Shown here in pieces: positions 1 to 4,239 of a stretch of 5,097 bases of DNA (positions are counted from its first letter, which is position 1; each line of letters starts with the position of its first letter). The position numbers and the translations under genes were made by a program. The notes under the pieces were generated by a model. That model saw only the letters and a program-made list of their open reading frames with translations. It was not told the DNA's origin and did not search any database. The DNA comes from Thermomicrobiaceae bacterium (GTDB lineage Bacteria; Chloroflexota; Chloroflexia; Thermomicrobiales; Thermomicrobiaceae). The stretch spans positions 1-5,097 of the forward strand of contig SKTL01000330.1 of NCBI GenBank assembly GCA_007122555.1. The letters are read 5' to 3'.

Positions 1-263
1 CCGTTCTTGAAGGTATCGATTACCCGCCTGCCCGTTTTCTGGCGGCGGATGTGGTTGAGCGTCGTGTTCGTTGCGATCTTGTATAGCCACGCCCGGTGGT
101 TCGCTCCCCCGTCCAGCCGGTTGTAGGCTTTGTACGCTCGCAAGAACGTTTCCTGGCAGAGATCTTCGGCTTCGCCACGATCCCGCGTCATCCGCAGGAT
201 ATAGGCGAAGATCTCGCCGTGGTGACACTCGACCAGGTCCTCGAATCGTTGGATCTCGGCCAC
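1..263 (-). CDS. ECF-type RNA polymerase sigma factor, N-terminal part (runs off left edge)
   Basis: Reverse-strand reading gives 87 codons without a stop, and the gene continues beyond position 1. The protein would bind core RNA polymerase and direct it to a stress- or signal-dependent promoter set. Sigma region 2 is clear. An N-terminal helix contains RFEDLVECHHGEIFAYIL (about residues 6-23). The region 2.1-2.2 core-binding helix contains GEAEDLCQETFLRAYKAY (about 30-47). Region 2.3-2.4 contains RAWLYKIATNTTLNHIRRQ (about 57-75), which melts and reads the -10 element. Region 4 must lie outside the window. I chose the GTG at 261-263 because a purine-rich GGAAAGGGTGAGG lies just upstream and because family members usually begin close to the RFExLV helix. 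An in-frame GTG at 294-296 would add 11 residues. No anti-sigma gene is visible in the window. The family is certain; the regulon cannot be told. Confidence 0.92.
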   Translation of the reverse strand, partial: MAEIQRFEDLVECHHGEIFAYILRMTRDRGEAEDLCQETFLRAYKAYNRLDGGANHRAWLYKIATNTTLNHIRRQKTGRRVIDTFKN

Positions 264-588
264 GCCCTCACCCTTTCCGCAGCCACGATCTTTCACTTCT
301 CTATAACCGATGACGAACCGGTCTGTGAAAAATCGACACGTTGATCCCAGGTGTGGTCCCGATCTTCAGACGTGTGTGCGGCTCCGTTCGTTACGCGAAA
401 AGCCAGTGTCAACCGACGCAGCCGGAGCAGCCCGGCCTGGACCGCAGGCTCGCCGTCCCGCTGCGCTTCAGACGTTCAGGGAAGAGGGATTTTTCCACAG
501 CTGTCAAGCAGTGAGCGCTGTCGAGACTGCCGGGCAGAGAGGCCCCTCCGTGGCGCGAAACTTGCAACATATCGTGTACAGTTTACCA
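264..588. other. Non-coding stretch upstream of the sigma factor gene
   Basis: I found no convincing gene on either strand. The ORFs crossing here give Arg/Pro/Ser-rich translations of the kind produced by out-of-frame GC-rich DNA. On the minus strand a TTGACA hexamer (407-412) could be a -35 box for the sigma gene, but no good -10 lies at the normal distance. Two matches to the relaxed DnaA-box consensus (324-332 minus, 491-499 plus) are probably chance. The region most likely carries the sigma gene's promoter, which I cannot place. Confidence 0.4.
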
Positions 589-750
589 ATGTATTCTGAG
601 TGCGCGTACGTACGCATACTGGATCTGATGCGCCGCGCGAGTCGTATCCCCGACCGCGTCGCACAGATGGGCCGCAGCCCGCTCGACACATTGCCAAACG
701 TCGACGACGCGCATCAGGATCTGCAACCGGGAAGAGGGCAGCGACGATGA
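589..750 (+). CDS. Possible 53-residue small ORF, coupled by ATGA to the next ORF
   Basis: An ATG at 589 opens 53 codons. The translation starts MYSECAYVRILDLMRRASR and continues through a DRVAQMGRSPLDTLPNV stretch before a basic tail. Its TGA stop (748-750) overlaps the ATG of the following ORF (747-749) as ATGA, an arrangement typical of translationally coupled genes. Codon choice is reasonable for the genome. Against it, there is no Shine-Dalgarno sequence before 589, the frame stays open well upstream of the ATG (to 310), and I recognise no family. A TTGCAA (562-567) followed by TACCAA (584-589) at 16 nt spacing is a weak promoter candidate that would overlap the start codon. It may simply be the 5' untranslated region of the next gene. 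Confidence 0.22.
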   Translation: MYSECAYVRILDLMRRASRIPDRVAQMGRSPLDTLPNVDDAHQDLQPGRGQRR

Positions 751-1130
751 AACACCCCAGCAATTGTGATCACGTTGTCAGCGAGGGAACCCTGGAAAAC
801 GGCTCTGCGCGTGTCGATTACTACACCACGTCGCCGGCGCCCAGTCAGTGGACTGCTGTTGGCGTGCTGATCCGTCATACGAGCGCAGGACGCGCTATGC
901 ATCGACAGTTGCTTGTCGGAAATGGTCGCACCGAGAAGAGCGCGATCGGCGATCTCAGCAGCAAGTTCATCCAGATGGTGACGCCCGCGCTTCCCGATAT
1001 CTCGGCGGAACCCGATGGTCATTCGCCGCTCGCCGGCGGCGATCGACAGGCACACGGTCCGGCATCGAGGTCATTGCGGGTTGACCCGCGCGAGACATCG
1101 TTTGACCAGGCCCGGACGACTCACCCGTAG
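747..1130 (+). CDS. Hypothetical protein, 127 aa
   Basis: I do not recognise this protein. The start is chosen at ATG 747 because GGGAAGAGGG (729-738) forms a good ribosome binding site 8 nt upstream. The first two thirds look like a real folded domain, with alternating hydrophobic residues around YYTTSPAPSQWTAVGVLI (about residues 24-41), then HRQLLVGN (about 51-58) and an amphipathic segment around IGDLSSKFIQMV (about 64-75). The last 45 residues or so are polar and rich in Gly, Arg, Ser and Pro, and are probably disordered. There is no signal peptide, membrane helix or cysteine motif. The gene points toward the DUF6941-like gene, with a GC hairpin between them. The opposite strand is also open (714-1055), but it gives an Arg-rich translation without a comparable ribosome binding site. 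Existence is moderately supported; function is unknown. Confidence 0.5.
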   Translation: MKHPSNCDHVVSEGTLENGSARVDYYTTSPAPSQWTAVGVLIRHTSAGRAMHRQLLVGNGRTEKSAIGDLSSKFIQMVTPALPDISAEPDGHSPLAGGDRQAHGPASRSLRVDPRETSFDQARTTHP

Positions 1131-1163
1131 CGATCCGCCCAGGTCGTCCGGTATCGGTTCCAG

Positions 1164-1185
1164 CGCCCCGGAGCAATCCGGGGCG
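1164..1185. terminator. GC-rich hairpin between convergent genes
   Basis: CGCCCCGGA (1164-1172) and TCCGGGGCG (1177-1185) form a perfect 9-bp stem closed by a GCAA loop, a stable GNRA-type tetraloop. It lies 33 nt after the stop of the plus-strand ORF and 3 nt beyond the stop of the minus-strand gene, so it could serve both transcripts. On the plus side TCGCTATTTACCTTT follows, a weak U-rich tail; the minus side has no U run. It therefore acts either as an imperfect intrinsic terminator or as a 3'-end stabilising hairpin. Confidence 0.55.
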
Positions 1186-1188
1186 TCG

Positions 1189-1593
1189 CTATTTACCTTT
1201 ACGAACTGTAAACGTGATCCGGCTGGTCTCCTGCTCGGCCAGATTCGCCTCCACGACGTACTGACCTTCCTTCTCGAGATTCAGCGTCAGATCGATCGCT
1301 ACCTGGACGCGCTGATCGGCGCCCGCCGCCAGACCGGCCGGACGGCCGGTTTCGAAATGGCCGTTGATGGCGCCGTGGACTTCCTTGCCGTCTTCGTCCA
1401 TGATGCGGACACTGAACGCATACCGCTGGTTCGTCTCGGCCCAGGGGATGCTGAAGGCGAGCGCCAGCGACGCGCGTTGCCGGAGCGGGAACTCAGATCC
1501 AACGCTCAGGCGTTCCCAGCCGCCGCCCAGCACGTAGAGCTTGTTGTTGGTCACCTGCGCTGCGTCCGCAAGCATCATCCATTCGATCTTCAC
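1189..1593 (-). CDS. DUF6941-like protein, 134 aa
   Basis: The protein opens MKIEWMMLADAAQVTNNKLYVLGGGW, then has FPLRQRASLALAFSIPWAETNQRY in the middle and a C-terminal strand EGQYVVEANLAEQE. This pattern matches my recollection of the DUF6941 family, small proteins of Actinomycetota and Chloroflexota with no assigned role. The early Leu-Ala-Asp-Ala-Ala, the Gly-Gly-Gly-Trp and the Pro-Trp-x-Glu-x-Asn-Gln stretch are the features I rely on. Alternating hydrophobic residues and an 'RIMDEDGKEV' turn suggest an all-beta, immunoglobulin-like fold (inference). There is no signal peptide or membrane segment, so it is probably cytosolic. The start is GTG at 1591-1593, with GGAGGA (1598-1603, read on the minus strand) 4 nt upstream. 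It is transcribed divergently from the lysW operon, and a TATACT -10 candidate lies about 40 nt upstream. A functional link to amino acid synthesis is not shown. Confidence 0.82.
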   Translation of the reverse strand: MKIEWMMLADAAQVTNNKLYVLGGGWERLSVGSEFPLRQRASLALAFSIPWAETNQRYAFSVRIMDEDGKEVHGAINGHFETGRPAGLAAGADQRVQVAIDLTLNLEKEGQYVVEANLAEQETSRITFTVRKGK

Positions 1594-1611
1594 GGAATCC
1601 TCCGATGGTCA

Positions 1612-1640
1612 TTGAGGCTGATCGTCTCTGAGAGTATAAG
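1612..1640 (+). promoter_or_regulatory. Candidate sigma-70 promoter P1 for the lysW leader
   Basis: TTGAGG (1612-1617) and TATAAG (1635-1640) are separated by exactly 17 nt, with 4/6 and 5/6 matches to the housekeeping consensus. Start of transcription would be near 1647. On the other strand the same bases include TATACT (1638 to 1633), a possible -10 for the divergent DUF6941-like gene. Confidence 0.5.
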
Positions 1641-1674
1641 ACGCCCGCAAAATCCGCGGTGTTCGGATAAGGAC

Positions 1675-1703
1675 TACACAGAATTGCCAGTCAATGGTAA
1701 AAT
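1675..1703 (+). promoter_or_regulatory. Candidate extended -10 promoter P2 for the lysW leader
   Basis: TACACA (1675-1680, 4/6) and TAAAAT (1698-1703, 5/6) are 17 nt apart, and the -10 is preceded by TG one base upstream (TGgTAAAAT), the extended -10 motif. The predicted start is near 1710, about 30 nt before the small ORF at 1742. This is the best promoter-like match that I found in the window. Confidence 0.5.
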
Positions 1704-1741
1704 GCCGGAGTTGACAACGAGTCGGCAGGAAAACGGGTGTC

Positions 1742-1894
1742 ATGCAGCAGACGAGGGAGCTAATTCAAGACGGCGTGATCGGCGAGGAAACACCCTCGCC
1801 CGCATCTGCTGTTGCCCTCGGTCCCGCACCCAAACCCGCCCCCAGGACGGGGCTGGCTCCTGCATGCTCGATTGTCCACACCGGTCGCACATAA
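1742..1894 (+). CDS. Possible leader ORF, 50 aa
   Basis: ATG at 1742 opens 50 codons ending in TAA, 34 nt before the terminator stem and 117 nt before the lysW start. The product begins MQQTRELIQDGVIGEETPSP and continues with a Pro/Ala-rich part containing GPAPKPAPRTG. AGGA (1727-1730) lies 11 nt upstream, a usable but distant ribosome binding site. Its position between a promoter and an intrinsic terminator fits a leader peptide. However, it lacks the run of Lys or Arg codons expected for classical ribosome-stalling attenuation of this pathway: only one Lys and three Arg are present, scattered along the peptide. The DNA also folds into strong stems, so the open frame may be incidental to an RNA element. 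Confidence 0.3.
   Translation: MQQTRELIQDGVIGEETPSPASAVALGPAPKPAPRTGLAPACSIVHTGRT
1744..1812 (+). ncRNA. Nested stem-loop in the leader RNA
   Basis: Outer stem CAGCAGA (1745-1751) pairs with TCTGCTG (1805-1811), extendable by one G-U pair. Inside it GGCGAGG (1781-1787) pairs with CCTCGCC (1794-1800) around a 6-nt loop. CGAGGG (1752-1757) can pair with either CCCTCG at 1793-1798 or CCCTCG at 1815-1820, so alternative folds exist. A further GCCCC/GGGGC hairpin sits at 1838-1853. Any element of this kind is inferred from complementarity only. Confidence 0.4.
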
Positions 1895-1927
1895 ACCCGC
1901 GACTGACACGAAATAAGGACAGACGAG

Positions 1928-1967
1928 CGGCGGTGAGTCCCAACATGACTCCCGCCGTTTTCTTGTT
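1928..1967 (+). terminator. Rho-independent terminator / probable attenuator upstream of lysW
   Basis: CGGCGG-t-GAGTC (1928-1939) pairs with GACTC-CCGCCG (1947-1957) to form 11 base pairs with one bulged T and a 7-nt loop. The stem is followed directly by TTTTCTTGTTGT. Stem plus T run are oriented for plus-strand transcripts, and the minus side lacks a T run. Only 44 nt separate the T tract from lysW and they contain no convincing promoter, so operon transcripts must pass through it. This makes attenuation the simplest reading. The alternative is that it ends a separate short transcript carrying the 1742-1894 ORF. Confidence 0.8.
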
Positions 1968-1996
1968 GTCCATCGGTTGAACGAACGAATCGTTTC

Positions 1997-2003
1997 AGGA
2001 GGT
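1997..2003 (+). promoter_or_regulatory. Strong Shine-Dalgarno for lysW
   Basis: AGGAGGT lies 8 nt before the lysW ATG and is close to a perfect anti-16S match. This fits a carrier protein needed in molar excess over its enzymes. The interrupted inverted repeat AACGA-A-TCGTT (1984-1994) sits just in front of it. Confidence 0.85.
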
Positions 2004-2011
2004 ACGGATCA

Positions 2012-2185
2012 ATGGCGAAGGTGCAGATCAGCTGCCCGGAATGTGGCGCAGAGTTCGAGCTCGATAGCATCGAGGTCGGCGAGATCATTCAGTGCCCGGA
2101 GTGTGGCGTTGAGCTGGAAGTGCTGTCGGCGGATCCCGTCGAACTGGCGCTGGCCCCGGATGAGGAAGAAGACTGGGGAGAGTAG
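2012..2185 (+). CDS. lysW: LysW, amino-group carrier protein
   Basis: This 57-residue acidic protein carries the growing amino acid in the alpha-aminoadipate lysine pathway of the LysW type, and glutamate in the matching arginine branch. Two CPEC motifs give the four zinc ligands, Cys8/Cys11 and Cys28/Cys31, which hold the small globular domain. The C-terminal tail EEEDWGE ends in the invariant Glu57. Its side-chain carboxyl forms an isopeptide-type bond with the alpha-amino group of the substrate, protecting it from cyclisation and presenting it to successive enzymes. Length and acidity are normal for the family. The start follows a near-perfect ribosome binding site. It is the first gene of the operon, 6 nt before the LysX-like paralogue, and lies behind an intrinsic terminator. 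Identification is essentially certain; whether it serves lysine, arginine or both is not decided by this gene. Confidence 0.96.
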   Translation: MAKVQISCPECGAEFELDSIEVGEIIQCPECGVELEVLSADPVELALAPDEEEDWGE

Positions 2186-2191
2186 CGCGCT

Positions 2192-3037
2192 ATGCATGTC
2201 GCATTACTCGCCGAACGCTTGCGAGTCGAAGAGCGCCAGATCGCCGACGCCTTTAAAGCTCGCGGCATCTCCAGCGATCTGATCAAGCACGAATCGCTGG
2301 CGGTGAATCTGAACGATTCCGCTGATCCGATCGCTGATCTGGTGCTGGATCGCGCGGTCACGACGCGGGATACGTCATCGCTGCTCACGCTGCTCGGCAG
2401 CAACAACGCGATGATCATCAACCGCCCGGCGACCAGTCGCCTGCTGGCCGACCGCATGGCGCTGATGCGGCATCTGATTATTGCCGGACTGCCGGTACCG
2501 CACACACGCATTGCGTTCGGCGAAGAGTCCGCCCTGGAAGCAATCGGCGAGCTTGGGTATCCGGTCGTCATCAAGACGCTGGATGTCCGTCCGGGTTTCC
2601 CGAGTGCGTTCGTCGATGACCGGGACAGCGCGGAAGCGATTGTCGAGCATCGGAATGTACTGGGGCATGACCATACGACTCTGATCCAGGGATTTCAGAG
2701 ATCAGTGAACGACCGCTCATTGCGAGCGGTCGTTATCGGTTCCGAGGTCGTCGCGTTCGATGCGCGGCCGCACGACGGCTGGCGGCCCAATCCGACCGGC
2801 AATTACGTCAACGCCGATCATATCGGCGACGACGTGAAAGCTCTGGCGGAAACAGTTATCGCGAAGGTCGGGACCGGCGTCTACGCCGTTCTGATCATCG
2901 AAACCGAACAGGGTCCGATCGTCACCGGGCTGGAGAATCTGGTGACCTTCCGGCATCTGGTAGAGCAGGACATCGACCCGGCAGAGCTGATCGTCGAGTT
3001 CAGCCTGTCGCAAGCGTCAATCGCCCATTCTCGGTAG
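2192..3037 (+). CDS. LysX/RimK-like ATP-grasp paralogue, probably catalytically inactive
   Basis: This 281-residue protein aligns by eye over its whole length with LysX. The N-terminal half is well kept: [10 protein letters not shown] (8-17), [10 protein letters not shown] (51-60), IINRP (75-79), AGLPVPHT (98-105) and the beta strand GYPVVIK with Lys128. The ATP-grasp half is degraded compared with the lysX at 4239. The SWGR loop is replaced by RPGF (133-136). EKPGRDLR becomes a [12 protein letters not shown] segment (171-178). HWxTNxARGG is lost. The metal ligands Asp, Glu and Asn (VDL and EVN) are replaced around VLI (233-235) and GLEN (246-249). I infer no or altered ligase activity, perhaps a partner of LysX or of LysW. 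The frame is intact with normal codon use, so it is not a decaying pseudogene. Its ribosome binding site, GGGGAG (2175-2180), lies inside the last lysW codons. Independent ligase activity on another substrate cannot be excluded. Confidence 0.85.
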   Translation: MHVALLAERLRVEERQIADAFKARGISSDLIKHESLAVNLNDSADPIADLVLDRAVTTRDTSSLLTLLGSNNAMIINRPATSRLLADRMALMRHLIIAGLPVPHTRIAFGEESALEAIGELGYPVVIKTLDVRPGFPSAFVDDRDSAEAIVEHRNVLGHDHTTLIQGFQRSVNDRSLRAVVIGSEVVAFDARPHDGWRPNPTGNYVNADHIGDDVKALAETVIAKVGTGVYAVLIIETEQGPIVTGLENLVTFRHLVEQDIDPAELIVEFSLSQASIAHSR

Positions 3038-3103
3038 GGGAGGGGCTTGTACCCTCCCGAGAACACGGCCCGGCATCGGCAATGGAGGGTTCGGTACCCT
3101 CCC
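3038..3103 (+). repeat. Two tandem repeated hairpins in the paralogue-lysK gap
   Basis: GGGAGGG (3038-3044) pairs with CCCTCCC (3052-3058), and GGAGGGT (3084-3090) pairs with ACCCTCC (3096-3102), each a 7-bp stem. Both 3' arms lie in the same 12-mer, GTACCCTCCCGA, at 3049-3060 and 3094-3105. Neither is followed by a T run, so they are not intrinsic terminators. In the second, GTTCGG (3089-3094) can instead pair with CCGAAC (3102-3107). They may tune RNA stability or lysK translation within the operon. Confidence 0.65.
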
Positions 3104-3132
3104 GAACGACGAACGAACGAGAGACTGGAACC

Positions 3133-4239
3133 ATGATCAATCAGACGACCAACCAGAAATCGCCGGTTTCCACCGCGGACCTGCTGCGCGGGTTGGTCGA
3201 AATCCCCAGTCCCTCGCGTCAGGAAGCAGATGCTGTGAAATGGCTCTGCGGGCAGATGGAATCGCTCGGGCTTTCCGCTCATGCCGATGGCGCCGGCAAT
3301 GCCGTCGGGATCAAGGGGAGCGGCCCGGTGGAGATCATGCTTCTGGGGCACATCGACACCGTGCCCGGGTTCATCCCGGTGGAAATTGCCGATGGCGCGC
3401 TTTACGGGCGTGGCAGTGTCGATGCAAAAGGGCCGCTGGCGACGTTCGTCGCGGCGACCGCACGGGCGGAACTGCCAGAAGGCGTGCAGGTGCGTGTTGT
3501 CGGCGCGGTTGAAGAGGAAGTGATGTCATCGCGCGGCGCGCACTGGCTGATTGACAACGCTGAACGCCCGGACGCCGTGATCATCGGCGAACCGAGCGGG
3601 TGGGACGCGATCGTCCTGGGTTACAAGGGCTCTGTTTCGTTCATCTACACGGTCGAACAGGGGATGGCCCATTCCGCCGGGAAAGACGCATCGGCAGGAC
3701 AGGTGGCCGTTGATTTCTGGAACCGGGTGACTGACTGGTGCGCCGAACGCAACGGCGACCAGGAGCCGGGCTTCAAGACGGTCGACGCGACCCTGAACGG
3801 GTTCAATACGGAGAGCGACGGCCTGACCGCTCGCGCCGAGGTCCGCGGAAACCTGAGATTGCCTCCCGGACTCGCGCCCGGCGATGCGATCAAGGCAGTT
3901 GACGAACTCTCCGCAAACGGAGATATCGAGTTCACCGTCAACGCGCCGGCCTACCGCTGCGAGAAGCGCACGTCGCTGGTAAGCGCCTTCAACGCCGCGA
4001 TCCGGCAGACCGGAGCGACGCCGAGAACGAAGGTCAAGACCGGAACGTCGGATATGAATCTGGTCGGGCCGGTCTGGAATTGCCCGATGCTCGCCTACGG
4101 GCCGGGAGATTCCCAGCTTGACCACACACCGAACGAGCACGTATTGATTGAAGATCTGGAACGAGCAACGCAGATCCTGACCAGTGTGCTGGAGCGAGTC
4201 GCCCGGTCACTGAGTCAGGCGAAACCGGAGGCGAACTAA
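3133..4239 (+). CDS. lysK: [LysW]-lysine/[LysW]-ornithine hydrolase LysK
   Basis: This M20-family metallopeptidase of 368 residues releases lysine (or ornithine) from the C-terminal Glu of LysW, the last step of the pathway, in the cytosol. Metal-site motifs are all present: [10 protein letters not shown] with His73 and Asp75; [10 protein letters not shown] with the bridging Asp97; [10 protein letters not shown] with Glu128 as likely general base and Glu129 as zinc ligand; IIGEPS with Glu153; and LDHTPNEH with the last ligand near His331. The MAHSAG stretch (about 180) starts the dimerisation domain. ATG 3133 is preferred because the conserved [12 protein letters not shown] begins about 17 residues later. 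The upstream in-frame ATG at 3082 lies inside a hairpin and would add a non-conserved 17-residue extension. The ribosome binding site before 3133 is weak. The stop overlaps the start of lysX by one base (TAATG), so the two are coupled. Confidence 0.95.
   Translation: MINQTTNQKSPVSTADLLRGLVEIPSPSRQEADAVKWLCGQMESLGLSAHADGAGNAVGIKGSGPVEIMLLGHIDTVPGFIPVEIADGALYGRGSVDAKGPLATFVAATARAELPEGVQVRVVGAVEEEVMSSRGAHWLIDNAERPDAVIIGEPSGWDAIVLGYKGSVSFIYTVEQGMAHSAGKDASAGQVAVDFWNRVTDWCAERNGDQEPGFKTVDATLNGFNTESDGLTARAEVRGNLRLPPGLAPGDAIKAVDELSANGDIEFTVNAPAYRCEKRTSLVSAFNAAIRQTGATPRTKVKTGTSDMNLVGPVWNCPMLAYGPGDSQLDHTPNEHVLIEDLERATQILTSVLERVARSLSQAKPEAN
4227..4231 (+). promoter_or_regulatory. Ribosome binding site of lysX inside lysK
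   Basis: GGAGG lies 7 nt before the ATG at 4239 and within the last codons of lysK. Together with the TAATG stop/start overlap it fixes the lysX start and suggests re-initiation by ribosomes finishing lysK. Confidence 0.8.

Larger units (their letters stand above)
1594..2011 (+). promoter_or_regulatory. lysW operon promoter and structured leader
   Basis: This 418-nt gap between divergent genes is much longer than needed for a simple promoter. Going rightwards it holds two plus-strand promoter candidates, a 50-codon small ORF, nested stem-loops, a complete intrinsic terminator and finally the lysW ribosome binding site. From the second promoter the leader RNA would be about 300 nt. I looked for T-box signatures (a UGGNACC-type antiterminator bulge) and for the lysine riboswitch core and found neither. 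A leader of this composition implies regulated readthrough, but the ligand or protein is unknown. Confidence 0.6.

Noticed and set aside
362..377. TTCAGACGTGTG resembles part of an Illumina adapter
   Set aside because: The match stops after 12 bases and the flanks do not follow the adapter. It is embedded in continuous genomic-looking sequence, so it is most likely chance.
364..475. CTTCAGACGT repeated at 364-373 and 466-475
   Set aside because: Direct repeats of 10 bases are expected several times in a window of this size.
324..499. Two matches to the relaxed DnaA-box consensus (324-332 minus, 491-499 plus)
   Set aside because: Only two degenerate 9-mers are present, with no AT-rich unwinding region and no dnaA or dnaN nearby, so there is no case for an origin.
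604..615. 12-bp perfect palindrome GCGTACGTACGC as a possible operator
   Set aside because: About one palindrome of this length is expected by chance in 5 kb, and no promoter could be tied to it.
714..1055. 113-codon minus-strand frame opposite the 747-1130 ORF
   Set aside because: Its translation is rich in Arg and Ser, I saw no good ribosome binding site, and the plus-strand ORF has better start signals.
1015..1980. Long plus-strand open frame spanning 966 bases
   Set aside because: It runs antisense to the DUF6941-like gene and through the leader and terminator. Its translation is Arg-rich without domain character, typical of a shadow frame in GC-rich DNA.
1594..2011. T-box or lysine riboswitch in the leader
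   Set aside because: I found neither the conserved T-box antiterminator sequence nor the lysine riboswitch core, so I call it only an unclassified leader.
2089..2574. 161-codon minus-strand frame across lysW and the LysX-like gene
   Set aside because: The Ser/Arg-rich composition is the antisense image of a real gene, and the plus-strand genes are clearly identified.
3038..3103. Intrinsic terminators or CRISPR-like repeats between the paralogue and lysK
   Set aside because: No T tracts follow the stems, and there are only two imperfect units without regular spacers.
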